In this document: piece after piece, positions 29,001 to 39,899 of the stretch
Layout: each line of letters starts with the position of its first letter
How positions within the stretch are numbered: position 1 is the stretch's first letter
Assembly (NCBI RefSeq): GCF_017901135.1
Contig: NZ_CP072801.1
Span: 310,001-374,000 of the forward strand
Origin: Thiothrix litoralis
Lineage (GTDB): Bacteria; Pseudomonadota; Gammaproteobacteria; Thiotrichales; Thiotrichaceae
Reading direction: 5' to 3'
Length of the DNA stretch: 64,000 nt
Notes under the pieces: generated by a model
The model's database searches: none
Seen by the model: only the letters and a program-made list of their open reading frames with translations
Told to the model about the DNA's origin: nothing
Position numbers and translations under genes: made by a program

Positions 29001-29917
29001 GTGTAACGTTACATAATAAATTCGGGAAAGTAGCCGTACTTTACGGTGGCTGGGCAGCAGAACGCCCGATTTCCTTGAAAAGTGGCGCGGCGGTATTGGC
29101 TGCTTTGCAGGCAAGTGGTGTGGATGCCCACGGTATTGATGTTGACCGTAACATTATTAAGATACTTCAAGAAGGTGGCTTCGATCGTGTATTTAATATA
29201 TTGCACGGCGCTGGTGGTGAAGATGGGGTGTTGCAAGGTGCTTTAGAGGTGCTTGGTATACCTTATACCGGTTGTGGCGTGATGGCTTCTGCTATCAGTA
29301 TGGATAAGCTCATGACCAAGCGGGTGTGGGCAGGTGCAGGTCTACCAACGCCTGCTTATCGCGTGTTGACGGCGGATACTGATTTTACCGCAGTGGTCGC
29401 TGAATTGGGTTTGCCATTGATGGTGAAGCCAGCCACGGAAGGTTCTAGCATTGGCATGAGCAAAGTGAAACTGGCTGATGATTTGGCTGATGCTTACCGC
29501 AAAGCGGCTGAGTGCAGTGCGGTGGTGATCGCTGAGCAGTGGGTGACAGGTGCTGAATATACCGCTGGTATTGTGGCAGGTGAGTCATTCCCGCTGATTC
29601 GTTTGGAAGTGCCGGGTGAGTTTTATGACTATCAGGCTAAGTATATTTCCAATGATACGCGTTATTTCTGCCCATGCGGCTTGGAGGCGGCAGAAGAGCA
29701 GGCTATGCAATTGCTGGCACAGCAGGCGTTTGCCGCTGTCGGTGGGCGTGGCTGGGGACGTGTGGATATGATGCGTGATGCTCAAGGTCATGCATGGTTG
29801 ATTGAGGTCAATACGAACCCCGGTATGACCGATCATAGTTTGGTTCCAATGGGTGCTCGTGCTCTTGGTATGGATTTTAACGCGCTGGTTGTGCGCATCT
29901 TGGAGACCACGTTGTAA
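28997..29917 (+). CDS. ddlB: D-alanine--D-alanine ligase DdlB
   Basis: DdlB joins two D-alanines for MurF, using ATP. The 306-residue ATP-grasp protein has [39 protein letters not shown], the central [17 protein letters not shown], and the metal-binding C-terminus [19 protein letters not shown]. The nucleotide- and metal-binding residues are present. Base composition is slightly more AT than in murC. It overlaps murC by four bases and ftsQ by one. Confidence 0.97.
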   Translation: MSVTLHNKFGKVAVLYGGWAAERPISLKSGAAVLAALQASGVDAHGIDVDRNIIKILQEGGFDRVFNILHGAGGEDGVLQGALEVLGIPYTGCGVMASAISMDKLMTKRVWAGAGLPTPAYRVLTADTDFTAVVAELGLPLMVKPATEGSSIGMSKVKLADDLADAYRKAAECSAVVIAEQWVTGAEYTAGIVAGESFPLIRLEVPGEFYDYQAKYISNDTRYFCPCGLEAAEEQAMQLLAQQAFAAVGGRGWGRVDMMRDAQGHAWLIEVNTNPGMTDHSLVPMGARALGMDFNALVVRILETTL

Positions 29918-30744
29918 TGGCAGTAGCGCGTCGCCCGGCAGTCAATAAACGTCCCCATTCCGACTTCCATCTGGCAGATATTCCGCCGGGTCTGTTGAAA
30001 CTGAGTGCGCTGTTTGTGGTGGCGTTAATGCTGTTGGCTGGCGTGCTGGGTGGACGGGCAATGCTGAATAACCCAGAAAATCTACCCATTAGTCGGATTG
30101 ATCTTAAGGGTGATCGCAAATTTATTAAAGATGTAGATTTACAGGCAGTTATTGAGAAATACAAGCAAACCAACCTGTACCTGCTGGATACGGATACCTT
30201 GCGGACTGACCTTGAAACCTTGCCTTGGGTACGCTCTGTTACTTTGCGTAAGGCATGGCCTGCCCACTTGATTGTCGGTATTGAGGAACAGCACCCCGTC
30301 GCTTTTTGGGGGCGTGAGCGTTTGATGAACCAATACGGTGAATTATTTGCCGCAGAATTACCTTCCATGCGCGGGGTATTTCCAACGCTCTACAGCCCTC
30401 AAGATAATGGTCGAGAGATGGGTGAGCGTTACCTAGAAGTCAAGGAGTGGCTGAAAGGTTTACCGCTGGAGTTGTCAGAACTGACCGAAGATGAAAGTGG
30501 CTCGTGGCGGATCAAGATCAAGGAAGGGCCGGAAGTGATGATCGGCAGTGAAGACCAAAGGCTGCGGATGCAGCGGTTCAGGGTTGGTTTTCAACAGGAG
30601 TTGGCCAAAAAACTCAATAATGTACGGCGGGTTGACCTCCGTTATACCAACGGTTTTGCAGTGGAATGGAAAAAATCCCCAGTCGGCTCGCGGGATTCAA
30701 CGAACGGAGTCGCAGGAGTGAGTGATGTCAAAGAAAGAGCATAA
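29917..30744 (+). CDS. ftsQ: Cell division protein FtsQ
   Basis: FtsQ is a bitopic inner-membrane protein that links early and late divisome parts. The 275-residue product has a cytoplasmic N-terminus, a membrane span at about residues 27-48 (LSALFVVALMLLAGVLGG), a POTRA domain starting ISRIDLKGDRKFIKDVDL, and the FtsQ/DivIB beta domain with LPWVRSVTLRKAWPAHLIV and DLRYTNGFAVEW. The C-terminal codons overlap ftsA by 20 bases. The start shares one base with the ddlB stop. Confidence 0.95.
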   Translation: MAVARRPAVNKRPHSDFHLADIPPGLLKLSALFVVALMLLAGVLGGRAMLNNPENLPISRIDLKGDRKFIKDVDLQAVIEKYKQTNLYLLDTDTLRTDLETLPWVRSVTLRKAWPAHLIVGIEEQHPVAFWGRERLMNQYGELFAAELPSMRGVFPTLYSPQDNGREMGERYLEVKEWLKGLPLELSELTEDESGSWRIKIKEGPEVMIGSEDQRLRMQRFRVGFQQELAKKLNNVRRVDLRYTNGFAVEWKKSPVGSRDSTNGVAGVSDVKERA

Positions 30745-31975
30745 TGTGATTGTCGCGCTGGACTTGGGCACCTCGAAAGTGGTGGCTTTGGTCGGTGAAA
30801 TCAATGACGCTGGCGGTCTGGAAATCATCGGAATTGGCTCATACCCTTCGCGGGGCATGAAAAAAGGGGTAGTGGTCAATATTGAATCCACCATCCAGTC
30901 GATTCAGCGGGCTGTCGAAGAAGCTGAGCTAATGGCAGGTATCCAGATCCGTACCGTGTACGTGGGTATCGCGGGCAGTCACGTGCGTAGTCTTAACTCA
31001 CACGGTATTGTGGCGATCAAGGACAAAGAAGTGACGCCCAACGATGTGGAACGCGTCATGGATGCGGCACGTGCGGTAGCTGTCCCGGCGGATCAGCGCA
31101 TTTTGCATGTGTTGCCACAGGAATACGTGATTGACCAGCAGGAAGGTATCCGCGAGCCGATTGGTATGTCAGGGGTGCGGCTGGAAGCGCGGGTGCATCT
31201 GGTGACGGCTGCCCACAGCGCGGCGCAGAATCTGGTCAAGTGTGTGGAACGTTGCGGTTTGCATGTTGAAGACATTATCCTTGAACAAGTTGCCTCCAGC
31301 TACGCGGTGCTGGAGGAGGATGAAAAAGAATTGGGTGTTTGTCTGGTTGATATTGGTGGTGGAACCAGCGACATTGCGGTATTCATGAACGGTTCGATTC
31401 ATCATACGGCGGTCATTCCAATTGCGGGTGATCAGGTGACGAATGACATCGCGGTGGCGGTCAGAACGCCGACCCAGTACGCGGAAGAAATTAAAGTTAA
31501 ATATGGGCGAGCATTGCGTCAGTTAGTGGAGGATGATGAACTGATTGAAGTGCCCGGAGTGGGTGAGCGTGAACCACGCAGTCTGTCGGTACAGACCTTG
31601 GCGTCGGTGATCGAACCCCGCTACGAAGAATTATTTTCACTCGTGCTTCAGGAGCTGCGGCGCAGCGGTTATGAAGAACGGATTGGTGCAGGCATTGTGC
31701 TGACAGGTGGTACATCCAAAATGCGGGGTGTACGTGAGTTGGCAGAAGAAGTATTCCACATGCCAGTGCGGATCGGTATGCCCCGGAATATCGGTGGCTT
31801 GCGCGGTGAAGTTGAAAACCCTATCCATTCCACTGGGGTAGGACTACTGCTGTACGGGATGGCACAGCAGGCATATGGGACCAAGCGGAACGGCTCCACC
31901 ACGGTGAGTGTCATGTCATCAACGGAAGAGAGTTGGTGGGATCGTTTGAAAAGCTGGTTTAATGGTAATTTTTAA
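30725..31975 (+). CDS. ftsA: Cell division protein FtsA
   Basis: FtsA is the actin-like protein that anchors FtsZ filaments to the membrane. The 416-residue product has the ATPase phosphate loop VALDLGTSKVVALVG, the SHS2-like 1C domain, VCLVDIGGGTSDIAVF, IVLTGGTSKMRGVRELAE, and a C-terminal amphipathic membrane-targeting helix (ESWWDRLKSWFNGNF). The ATG at 30725 has AGGAG six bases upstream; a GTG one codon earlier is possible. It overlaps ftsQ and ends 18 bases before ftsZ. Confidence 0.98.
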   Translation: MSKKEHNVIVALDLGTSKVVALVGEINDAGGLEIIGIGSYPSRGMKKGVVVNIESTIQSIQRAVEEAELMAGIQIRTVYVGIAGSHVRSLNSHGIVAIKDKEVTPNDVERVMDAARAVAVPADQRILHVLPQEYVIDQQEGIREPIGMSGVRLEARVHLVTAAHSAAQNLVKCVERCGLHVEDIILEQVASSYAVLEEDEKELGVCLVDIGGGTSDIAVFMNGSIHHTAVIPIAGDQVTNDIAVAVRTPTQYAEEIKVKYGRALRQLVEDDELIEVPGVGEREPRSLSVQTLASVIEPRYEELFSLVLQELRRSGYEERIGAGIVLTGGTSKMRGVRELAEEVFHMPVRIGMPRNIGGLRGEVENPIHSTGVGLLLYGMAQQAYGTKRNGSTTVSVMSSTEESWWDRLKSWFNGNF

Positions 31976-31993
31976 CAGTCGGAGAGTACGGGC

Positions 31994-33214
31994 ATGTTTG
32001 AATTAATGGATAGCGCAGCGAAAGGTGCTGCAATCAAAGTTATCGGTGTTGGCGGTGGCGGCGGCAATGCTGTCAAGCACATGTTGGCATCAGGTATCGA
32101 AGGTGTTGAATATATTTGTGCCAATACCGATTCCCAGGCTTTGGCAGGGATTGGTGTTAAAAGTATCCTGCAATTGGGTACTTCCCTGACCAAAGGCCTG
32201 GGTGCAGGTGCAAACCCTGAAATCGGGCGTGAAGCCGCGATTGAAGACCGTGAACGCATCAAGGAATTGGTCAGCGGTACAGATATGTTGTTCATCACCG
32301 CTGGTATGGGTGGTGGTACAGGGACGGGTGCTGCCCCGGTCATTGCTGAAATTGCACGTGATATGGGGATCCTGACGGTTGCGGTTGTGACCCGCCCGTT
32401 CCTGATGGAAGGTGCGCGTCGCAAGAAGTCGGCAGATGCTGGTATTACGGAGTTGCACAAGCATGTGGATTCCCTGATCACTATTCCTAACCAGAAGCTG
32501 CTGACTTCTTTGGGTAAAAATGTTTCCTTGATGTCAGCATTTGAAGCAGCTAACGATGTGCTGTTGAAAGCAGTACAGGGTATTGCAGAGTTAATCACCA
32601 ATCCCGGCCTGATTAACGTGGATTTTGCCGACGTGCGGGCAGTCATGTGTAACGGTGGTGTCACCATGATGGGTTCTGGTGAAGCGCAGGGTGAAGACCG
32701 CGCGTCTAAGGCAGCCCAGATGGCGATTTCCAGCCCGTTGTTGGAAGACATTCGTTTGGATGGTTCACACGGCATCTTGGTCAGTATCAGTGGCGGTCTG
32801 GATATGACCATGCACGAGTTTGAGGAAGTGGGTTCTGTGGTAGGACAGTTTGCGTCAGATGATGCGAATGTGATTATTGGTACGACCTTGAACCAAGATC
32901 TTGGAGACAGGATCCGTGTCACAATTGTGGCAACTGGCTTGGAAGAGGGTGGGGTAACATCAGTAGCACGCCCATCGCTATCGGTAGTTAGTCAGCAGCC
33001 ACCACATGCTCGTGGTGTGGATCGTCATGCTCAGCAACAAGCTGCACTGAATGAACAGCGTAGCCGGGTGCGGGATCTACCCCCTGTTGAGTTGGCGCGG
33101 GATATTCCCGGTGTGAAGCCTTATGGTTCAGGTCGGGATTCTTCTAGCTACACGTCCCGTGGCAGTGAAAGCAGCTTGGATATTCCGGCGTTCTTGCGTA
33201 AGCAAGCTGACTAA
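31994..33214 (+). CDS. ftsZ: Cell division GTPase FtsZ
   Basis: FtsZ is the tubulin-like GTPase that forms the Z ring. At 406 residues it has normal length. It contains [14 protein letters not shown], the tubulin signature [16 protein letters not shown] near residue 105, [12 protein letters not shown] and the catalytic T7 loop in [12 protein letters not shown] low-complexity linker of about 60 residues follows. The conserved C-terminal tail [12 protein letters not shown] binds FtsA and ZipA. GGAGAG lies ahead of the ATG. It is the last division gene of the cluster. Confidence 0.99.
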   Translation: MFELMDSAAKGAAIKVIGVGGGGGNAVKHMLASGIEGVEYICANTDSQALAGIGVKSILQLGTSLTKGLGAGANPEIGREAAIEDRERIKELVSGTDMLFITAGMGGGTGTGAAPVIAEIARDMGILTVAVVTRPFLMEGARRKKSADAGITELHKHVDSLITIPNQKLLTSLGKNVSLMSAFEAANDVLLKAVQGIAELITNPGLINVDFADVRAVMCNGGVTMMGSGEAQGEDRASKAAQMAISSPLLEDIRLDGSHGILVSISGGLDMTMHEFEEVGSVVGQFASDDANVIIGTTLNQDLGDRIRVTIVATGLEEGGVTSVARPSLSVVSQQPPHARGVDRHAQQQAALNEQRSRVRDLPPVELARDIPGVKPYGSGRDSSSYTSRGSESSLDIPAFLRKQAD

Positions 33215-33257
33215 GGTTTCGTGCCTATTATCGTTGATAAAGCGACATGCCCGTCGT

Positions 33258-33283
33258 GGCATTGGGGTATTTTCTCCAATGCC
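33258..33283 (+). other. Hairpin between ftsZ and lpxC
   Basis: GGCATTGG (33258-33265) pairs with CCAATGCC (33276-33283) around a ten-base loop. No T-run follows, so it is not a standard intrinsic terminator. It may stabilise the ftsZ mRNA end or attenuate read-through into lpxC. Confidence 0.45.
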
Positions 33284-33364
33284 TATGGGGTGTTGGCTAT
33301 GTGGTATTTTTAAAAATGATGCCTGTATAGGTGGATTTGTGGGTGATTTTAGACATTTGTTGTA

Positions 33365-33387
33365 ACTTGTTCAGACTATAACAAGTC
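33365..33387 (+). promoter_or_regulatory. Candidate lpxC promoter -10 region with overlapping dyad
   Basis: TATAAC at 33377-33382 could be a -10 box; the matching -35 (TTTGTT or similar near 33356) is poor. ACTTGTT and AACAAGT form an inverted repeat around it, with an eight-base centre, which could be an operator. The stretch from 33215 to 33447 holds no gene. Confidence 0.35.
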
Positions 33388-33447
33388 AAATCGACTAGAA
33401 TTCACTTAATCTAAAAATAACGAGCCAACAACGAACGGGAGTCTATC

Positions 33448-34365
33448 TTGTTAAGGCAACGGACATTGAAAGCAACGGTATCGACTATCGGCATCGGCTT
33501 GCACTCTGGCAAAAAAGTCTCAATGACTTTACGCCCTGCACCTTCCAATACCGGCATTGTGTTCCGCCGGGTTGATATGGATCCCCCCGCTTTGATAGAG
33601 CTCCATCCTGAACGGGTAGGTGAAACCATGTTGTGCACCGCCTTGATTGATAAGGATGTCAAGGTTTCAACCATTGAGCACCTGTTATCAGCGCTGGCGG
33701 GTCTAGGTATCGACAACCTGTACGTTGATCTGGATGCTGCCGAAATTCCGATTATGGATGGTAGCGCCGCGCCTTTCCTCTATCTGTTGTTATCCACGGG
33801 TATTGAAGAACTTAAAGCGCCTAAACGTTTCATTCGTATTAAGAAACCTCTGGAAGCCAGTCGTGGCAATGGTTGGGCAAAATTGTTGCCTTATGCAGGT
33901 TTCAAGGCCAGTTTTGAGATTGAATTTGACCATCCGGCCGTCAGTGCTACTACCCAAGCGTTGGAAATAGACTTTTCACGTCAGGCTTATGCCAGTGAGA
34001 TTGCGCGGGCGCGGACATTCGGTTTTATGCGTGATGTGGAGATGCTGCGTTCCCGCAATTTAGGGCTGGGTGGTAGCCTCGAAAACGCGATTGTGCTGGA
34101 TGAGTTCCGGGTATTGAATCAGGATGGTTTGCGTTATAGCGATGAGTTTATTCGCCATAAGATTCTGGATGCGATTGGTGATTTGTATACCTTGGGTCAC
34201 GGCATCATTGGTGCTTATCAGGGTTATAAATCTGGTCATGCAATCAATAATTTACTGGCACGCGAACTACTCCAGCAGCAGGATGCTTGGGAAATGGTCT
34301 CACTGGGTAGCAAACAAAAAGCGCAGGCTATTTTTGCTGACAGTTATGCTTTTGCAGGCATCTAG
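33448..34365 (+). CDS. lpxC: UDP-3-O-acyl-GlcNAc deacetylase LpxC
   Basis: LpxC performs the committed, zinc-dependent step of lipid A synthesis. The 305-residue protein starts at a TTG (33448) supported by CGGGAG six bases upstream. It shows [16 protein letters not shown], the zinc ligand His in [28 protein letters not shown], and [15 protein letters not shown], which supplies the other His and Asp ligands. [12 protein letters not shown] closes the active site. It ends the dcw run, as in other gammaproteobacteria, and is separated from ftsZ by 233 bases with its own candidate promoter. Confidence 0.97.
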   Translation: MLRQRTLKATVSTIGIGLHSGKKVSMTLRPAPSNTGIVFRRVDMDPPALIELHPERVGETMLCTALIDKDVKVSTIEHLLSALAGLGIDNLYVDLDAAEIPIMDGSAAPFLYLLLSTGIEELKAPKRFIRIKKPLEASRGNGWAKLLPYAGFKASFEIEFDHPAVSATTQALEIDFSRQAYASEIARARTFGFMRDVEMLRSRNLGLGGSLENAIVLDEFRVLNQDGLRYSDEFIRHKILDAIGDLYTLGHGIIGAYQGYKSGHAINNLLARELLQQQDAWEMVSLGSKQKAQAIFADSYAFAGI

Positions 34366-34781
34366 GGGTGAGGTTGGCTGGCAGTCTTGGCAAGTTTCAG
34401 AATGGCATCCCTAAGTTCTTTATCATCAATGCCTTGGGCGATGCTTTGCATGATGTCTGCCGCATTCTGAGAGAGTTTGTAAATGTCTGTTTTTTGCTCA
34501 ACACTTGCAAGATGCAAGCCTATCACCTTAATATCAATGCCGCGAATGTTAGTGTTTAAGTATTTGCTTAAGTATTTGCATAACGAGTGCTGCTGAAAGC
34601 GGGCTTGTGTAGCAAAGTGAGGGTCATCGGTCAGGAGTGTTATGCGTTGGTTTTTCAACAAAGGCCAAAAGCGATTGTCGATAGGAATAGTAAAAAAGTG
34701 AGCAATAACTTCTGTGAGCGTGTCAATTTGGTGCAGTTTTGCATCAAAACCCCTACTAATCAGTTGATTGATTTTTTTCAT
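34362..34781 (-). CDS. dciA: DUF721 protein, probable DciA helicase operator
   Basis: DciA loads the replicative helicase DnaB in bacteria that lack DnaC. The 139-residue protein begins MKKINQLI, then has a DUF721-like core in which short hydrophobic strands follow ([36 protein letters not shown]). The family is divergent, so position is strong evidence: the lpxC-DUF721-M23-secA order matches Pseudomonas. GGGAGAG lies about eight bases before ATG 34781; the longer frame to 35036 has no support. It is convergent with lpxC, sharing four bases at the ends, and is more AT-rich than its neighbours. Confidence 0.7.
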   Translation of the reverse strand: MKKINQLISRGFDAKLHQIDTLTEVIAHFFTIPIDNRFWPLLKNQRITLLTDDPHFATQARFQQHSLCKYLSKYLNTNIRGIDIKVIGLHLASVEQKTDIYKLSQNAADIMQSIAQGIDDKELRDAILKLAKTASQPHP

Positions 34782-34874
34782 CGTTTTTTCTCTCCCCAAA
34801 CCTGTGAGCTTAACTATGATAAACGCTATGGTCACATTTTTTGAGTTAGAGAGGAATCCAAGAGATTTACTATC

Positions 34875-35831
34875 ATGCAGGTAATCTGTCTTAGTGATGA
34901 TGGCTCGCGCCGTACATCGTTCATACTGCAACCCTGGAAGCACCTGATTATCCCGGCTGGCATTGTTGCCTTGCTGCTGGTGGGGCTTTCCATTAATCAA
35001 ATGTTTGGCCTTTATCGGCTGGATGCTACCCCACAAAATACCGATTTGTCCAAAAAAGATGCGGGTAAGCTTCTCTCAGCCCTAGAGCAACAAATATCCA
35101 CGGTTGACCAAATCAAAAAGACCTACGCGAACTACACAGTGGATGTGGACACGCTGTCGGTGCGTTTGGGAACGTTGGAAGCAGAAATAGCGCGTCTTAA
35201 TGCATTGGGCAAGCGTGTGGCGGATAAGGCAAAGCTGGATCCGCAAGAGTTTTCGCTGGATGAGAAACCCGGACGGGGTGGTGTCGACCCGGAAGTGTTT
35301 TCCGGTCAGCATAAAACCTCATCGAATGAGTTGTTGGCAGCGTTTCAGCAAGCTGAAAATAACGTAGATCGCCAGAAAGGCATGTTAGCAACGCTGGAGC
35401 AAATTCTGGCAGGGGTGACCTTGCAGCAGGAAGTCATGCCTTCGGGACGGCCGGTGCGCAGTGGTTACGTTTCTTCTGAGTTTGGTTTCCGGCGTGACCC
35501 TTTCAAGGGTAATATGCGCCTGCATAAAGGGATTGATTTCGCAGGCCCTACGGGTACAGAAATTTACTCGGTCGGTGGTGGTGTAGTGTCATTTGCAGGT
35601 GAGAAGTCCGGTTATGGCATTGCTTTAGAAATTGACCACGGTGATGGTTTAGTCAGCCGTTATGGACATCTCAGTGCAACCAAAGCTAAAGAAGGTGAAG
35701 TGGTCAAAAAAGGTGATTTGGTCGCCTTGATGGGTAGCACAGGGCGTTCTACTGGCCCGCATTTGCATTTGGAAGTATTGAAGAATGGTGAGCAGGTTAA
35801 TCCGCGTGAATACCTGGACTACGAAGAATAA
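34875..35831 (+). CDS. M23-family (LytM) peptidase, membrane-anchored
   Basis: The 318-residue protein has a cytoplasmic start, one membrane span at about 22-44 (HLIIPAGIVALLLVGLSI), a periplasmic coiled-coil region (LEQQISTVDQIKKTYANYT and SVRLGTLEAEIARLNALG), and a C-terminal LytM domain at about 205-315. Zinc ligands are complete: HKGIDF for the first His and Asp, and GPHLHLEVLKNGEQVNP for the HxH. YGHLS is also present. It should cleave peptide cross-links of peptidoglycan or act as an activator. Its gene lies divergently from dciA and 118 bases before secA. Confidence 0.94.
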   Translation: MQVICLSDDGSRRTSFILQPWKHLIIPAGIVALLLVGLSINQMFGLYRLDATPQNTDLSKKDAGKLLSALEQQISTVDQIKKTYANYTVDVDTLSVRLGTLEAEIARLNALGKRVADKAKLDPQEFSLDEKPGRGGVDPEVFSGQHKTSSNELLAAFQQAENNVDRQKGMLATLEQILAGVTLQQEVMPSGRPVRSGYVSSEFGFRRDPFKGNMRLHKGIDFAGPTGTEIYSVGGGVVSFAGEKSGYGIALEIDHGDGLVSRYGHLSATKAKEGEVVKKGDLVALMGSTGRSTGPHLHLEVLKNGEQVNPREYLDYEE

Positions 35832-35949
35832 TTCACCGTACAGCCAGTTAAACCGTATATAATGCGATACAAACCGTCCGGTGTAGCGATGTGCCCGCAC
35901 AACGTTACACTGGACTTTCTGTTTGGAAAGGATACAAGAGAGTAAACGT

Positions 35950-38655
35950 ATGCTGGGTTCCGTAGCCAAAAAGATTTTTGGCAGCCGCAATGACCGTCTG
36001 GTCAAGTCTTATTCCAAAGCTGTCAAGAAAATCAATACGTTGGAAGAGCAGTACAAATCCCTGTCTGACGATCAACTGGCAGCTAAAACCACTGAATTTC
36101 GCAATCGCCTGCAAAAGGATGAAACCTTGGCGAGTCTGTTGCCTGAAGCTTTCGCCGTGGTGCGTGAAGCAGGCCAGCGGGTACTGGGAATGCGTCATTA
36201 CGACGTGCAGATGATCGGTGGGATGGTGTTGCATGACGGCAAAATCTCTGAAATGAAGACTGGTGAAGGTAAAACGCTGGTGGCAACGCTCGCTGCTTAC
36301 CTGAATGCATTGCCGGGCAACGGGATGCATGTTATTACCGTTAACGACTATCTGGCGCAACGTGACGCGGCACAGATGGCACAGTTGTACGGTTTTCTCG
36401 GCTTGACCACGGGCGTTATCGTCAATGGGCTGAGTTCTGAGCAACGTCGCGAAGCCTACGCTGCCGACATCACTTACGGCACGAATAACGAATTTGGTTT
36501 TGATTATTTGCGCGATAACATGGCCTTCCGCAAGGAAGACCGGGTGCAACGTGATTTGTACTACGCGATTGTGGATGAGGTCGACTCTATCCTGATCGAC
36601 GAGGCACGTACCCCGCTGATCATTTCTGGCCCTAGCCATGATGCTTCCCAGCTTTACACGGCGATCGACCAGCTTATCCCGAACTTGGTTAAGCAGAAGG
36701 AAGAGGATGGCCCCGGCGATTATTCTGTCGATGAAAAAGCGCGTCAGGTGTATCTGAGCGAGGCGGGGCAAGAGCGTGCCGAGCAATTGTTGTGGGATGC
36801 GGGCGTGTTACCCGCAGGCCAAGGATTGTACGATACTGTTAGCATCAGCGTGTTACACCATCTGGGGGCGGCTTTACGTGCCCATGCACTGTTCCAGCGT
36901 GATGTTGATTACATGGTGAAGGATGGCAAAATTGTCATCGTTGATGAGCACACGGGTCGTGCCATGCCGGGGCGTCGCTGGTCAGAAGGCTTGCATCAGG
37001 CGATTGAAGCTAAAGAGCGGGTGAATATCGAGGCGGAAAACCAGACGCTGGCATCCATTACCTTCCAGAACTATTTCCGTCTGTATGAAAAGCTTTCCGG
37101 TATGACCGGTACTGCTGATACGGAAGCGTTTGAATTGCAGCAGATTTACGGGTTGGAAGTAGTCGTCATTCCGACGCACCGCCCAATGGTGCGGATTGAT
37201 TCCAACGACCTGATTTACCTGACGGCGCAAGAAAAGTACGACGCTATCATCAAGGAAATCGAAACCGAAGTTGCCAAGGGTAGGCCGGTATTGGTGGGTA
37301 CGGCATCCATTGATACCTCTGAACTGGTTTCCAACAAGCTTAAGGCACTGCGGATTCCGCACGAAGTCCTCAATGCCAAGCAGCATGAGCGTGAAGCGCA
37401 CATTGTTGCTAATGCAGGTCGCCCCGGTGCTGTTACCATTGCCACCAATATGGCAGGCCGTGGTACTGACATCGTGTTGGGTGGCAGTATGGAAGAGGAA
37501 GTCAAACAACTGGGTGAAACCCCGAATCCTGAAGCGCTCAAGCAAATTCGTGCTCTGTGGCAAAAGCGTCATGATACGGTAGTCGCTTCCGGTGGTTTGC
37601 ATATTCTGGGTACTGAACGTCACGAATCACGCCGTATCGACAACCAGTTACGCGGGCGTTCTGGGCGTCAGGGCGACCCCGGCTCTTCACGCTTCTTCCT
37701 GTCACTGGAAGACAACCTGATGCGTATTTTCGCCTCTGATCGAGTGAAAAGCATGATGCAGCGCTTGGGGATGGAAAAAGGTCAGGCGATTGAAGCCGGG
37801 CTGGTTTCCAAATCCATCGAAAATGCCCAGCGCAAGGTGGAGGCTCACAACTACGACATCCGCAAACATTTGCTGGAATACGACGACGTTGCCAATGACC
37901 AGCGTAAAGTCATTTATTCCCAGCGTAACGATTTGCTGGAAGTGGATGACATTAAGGAAACCATTGATGCTATCCGTGAAGATGTGGTGGATGCGATGTT
38001 CTCCGCGCATATTCCGCCGGGCAGCATTGATGAGCAATGGGATGTCAACGGTCTCCACAAACAACTTTACACCGACTTCGGGCTGGATTTGCCGATCAAG
38101 CAATGGTTGGACACCGAGAAAAACCTGCACGAAGAAAGTTTGCATGACCGTGTTCAAGAGCAAGTGACGGCATTCATCCAGCAGAAAGAAGCGATGATCG
38201 GTGAACCGAACATGCGCCGTTTGGAGCGGGATGTGATGTTGCACGTACTGGATGGTGAGTGGAAAGAGCATCTGGCGGCGATGGATTACCTGCGTCAAAG
38301 CGTTGGCTTGCGTGGTTATGCCCAGAAAAATCCCAAGCAGGAATACAAGCGCGAAGCCTTCGAGATGTTTGAGCAGTTGCTGGAACGTGTCAAGCATGAC
38401 GTGGTTGCTTTCCTGATGCGCATTCAGTTGCAAGAGCCGCAACAGGCGATGGCAGAACTGGAAACGCATGAGCCGCAGCCGATGGCTTTTTCTCACCCTG
38501 ATGCGGGCAACGCTTTCGAGGATGAGGAAGTGGTGGATGCAGTCGTGGGTGAGAATAACCCTTACGAACGCGACGGCGCAAAAGTCGGGCGTAATGACCC
38601 ATGCCCATGCGGTTCTGGCAAGAAATACAAAAATTGCCACGGTCAATTGGCCTGA
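35950..38655 (+). CDS. secA: Preprotein translocase ATPase SecA
   Basis: SecA drives exported proteins through SecYEG. At 901 residues it equals the E. coli length. Visible parts are [16 protein letters not shown] at the start, Walker [21 protein letters not shown] near residue 102, [20 protein letters not shown], the helicase-like [14 protein letters not shown] and [16 protein letters not shown], and the C-terminal zinc-binding tail [19 protein letters not shown], which binds SecB and lipids. I use ATG 35950; an earlier start at 35923 lacks family similarity. Confidence 0.99.
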   Translation: MLGSVAKKIFGSRNDRLVKSYSKAVKKINTLEEQYKSLSDDQLAAKTTEFRNRLQKDETLASLLPEAFAVVREAGQRVLGMRHYDVQMIGGMVLHDGKISEMKTGEGKTLVATLAAYLNALPGNGMHVITVNDYLAQRDAAQMAQLYGFLGLTTGVIVNGLSSEQRREAYAADITYGTNNEFGFDYLRDNMAFRKEDRVQRDLYYAIVDEVDSILIDEARTPLIISGPSHDASQLYTAIDQLIPNLVKQKEEDGPGDYSVDEKARQVYLSEAGQERAEQLLWDAGVLPAGQGLYDTVSISVLHHLGAALRAHALFQRDVDYMVKDGKIVIVDEHTGRAMPGRRWSEGLHQAIEAKERVNIEAENQTLASITFQNYFRLYEKLSGMTGTADTEAFELQQIYGLEVVVIPTHRPMVRIDSNDLIYLTAQEKYDAIIKEIETEVAKGRPVLVGTASIDTSELVSNKLKALRIPHEVLNAKQHEREAHIVANAGRPGAVTIATNMAGRGTDIVLGGSMEEEVKQLGETPNPEALKQIRALWQKRHDTVVASGGLHILGTERHESRRIDNQLRGRSGRQGDPGSSRFFLSLEDNLMRIFASDRVKSMMQRLGMEKGQAIEAGLVSKSIENAQRKVEAHNYDIRKHLLEYDDVANDQRKVIYSQRNDLLEVDDIKETIDAIREDVVDAMFSAHIPPGSIDEQWDVNGLHKQLYTDFGLDLPIKQWLDTEKNLHEESLHDRVQEQVTAFIQQKEAMIGEPNMRRLERDVMLHVLDGEWKEHLAAMDYLRQSVGLRGYAQKNPKQEYKREAFEMFEQLLERVKHDVVAFLMRIQLQEPQQAMAELETHEPQPMAFSHPDAGNAFEDEEVVDAVVGENNPYERDGAKVGRNDPCPCGSGKKYKNCHGQLA

Positions 38656-38690
38656 TATGATTTGGTTTGGTTTTTTGGGAAGTAGGTAAC

Positions 38691-39899
38691 ATGGCAGTCA
38701 ACTTACACGCACCTGATACTTTATTGCCGATTGCTGGCGTGCGCTTGGCATCGGTTAACGCGGGCATCCGTTACAAGAACCGTAACGACCTGCTGTTGAT
38801 TGAGCTGGAGCCGGGCAGTCATACGGCTGCGGTGTTCACGCGCAATGCGTTTTGTGCCGCACCGGTGCACGTGTGCCGCGCTAACTTGCTGCATTCCAAC
38901 CCCCGTTACCTGCTGATCAACGCGGGTAACGCGAATGCTGGAACGGGGGAGCAGGGAATGGCTGCTGCTCGCGAAAGCTGTGAACGGGTCGCGGAACAGG
39001 GCGCGTGCTGGGCTGAACAAGTGTTGCCCTTTTCGACTGGTGTGATCGGGCAACAACTGCCCGTCGACAAGATCACCGCTGCGTTGCCAGAGGCTTTTTC
39101 CAAGCTGGAAGCCGATGGTTGGCTGGAAGCCTCGCGTACCATCATGACCACCGACACGGTCGCTAAAGCGATGAGCCGTCAGGTGGAAATCTTTGGCGAA
39201 ACGGTAACAATTACCGGGATCGCCAAAGGCGCGGGCATGATCCACCCCAATATGGCAACCATGTTGTCGTATGTCGCTACCGATGCACTGATCGAAAAAG
39301 AAGTGCTGCAAAGCCTGCTGAATGATGTGGTGGAAGAAACCTTCAACTGCATTACGGTAGATGGCGATACTTCGACCAATGACTCGCTGATCGTGATGGC
39401 AACGGGTAGCTCCGGCATTTATGTCGGTGGTGATGGTTTGCCTGCTTTCCGTCAAGCCCTGTTAGAGGTTTGCCTGTATCTAGCGCAAGCGATTGTGCGT
39501 GATGGTGAAGGCGCGACCAAGTTTATCAGCATTGATGTGCAGGGTGCAGCCACCCGTGCAGAAGCGCGAATTGTCGGCAATACCGTGGCACTTTCTCCGC
39601 TGGTCAAAACGGCATTGTTCGCCAGTGACCCGAACTGGGGACGTATCCTTGCCGCCGTTGGGCGCAGTCAGATTGATGCACTGGATGTCAGCCGTATCAG
39701 CATCTGGTTGGGTGAAACGCTGCTGATCGAAAATGGTGAACCTGCTCCCACTTACTACGAAGAATTGGGCGCAGCAGAAACCAAACGTGATGAAATCAAT
39801 ATCCGCATCTATTTAGGGCGCGGTGAGGCCAGTGCCACAACGTGGACGTGTGATTTCTCTTACGATTACGTCAAGATCAATGCCGAATACCGTAGTTGA
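38691..39899 (+). CDS. argJ: Bifunctional ornithine acetyltransferase/N-acetylglutamate synthase ArgJ
   Basis: ArgJ recycles the acetyl group in arginine synthesis, moving it from N-acetylornithine to glutamate. The 402-residue precursor self-cleaves at the Thr in GAGMIHPNMATMLSYVATDA near residue 190, giving alpha and beta chains; the motif is intact. Other family text is LLINAGNANAGTG, LPFSTGVIGQQLP and FASDPNWGRILAAVGRS. I begin at ATG 38691, the usual MAVNL start, 35 bases after secA. It overlaps the Nudix gene by 20 bases. Confidence 0.97.
   Translation: MAVNLHAPDTLLPIAGVRLASVNAGIRYKNRNDLLLIELEPGSHTAAVFTRNAFCAAPVHVCRANLLHSNPRYLLINAGNANAGTGEQGMAAARESCERVAEQGACWAEQVLPFSTGVIGQQLPVDKITAALPEAFSKLEADGWLEASRTIMTTDTVAKAMSRQVEIFGETVTITGIAKGAGMIHPNMATMLSYVATDALIEKEVLQSLLNDVVEETFNCITVDGDTSTNDSLIVMATGSSGIYVGGDGLPAFRQALLEVCLYLAQAIVRDGEGATKFISIDVQGAATRAEARIVGNTVALSPLVKTALFASDPNWGRILAAVGRSQIDALDVSRISIWLGETLLIENGEPAPTYYEELGAAETKRDEINIRIYLGRGEASATTWTCDFSYDYVKINAEYRS

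Noticed and set aside
33258..33283. Hairpin after ftsZ as an intrinsic terminator
   Set aside because: There is no U-tract after the stem, so I list it only as a hairpin.
37702..38646. Antisense frame of 314 codons within secA
   Set aside because: It lies entirely opposite the conserved secA coding sequence and shows no recognisable motif.
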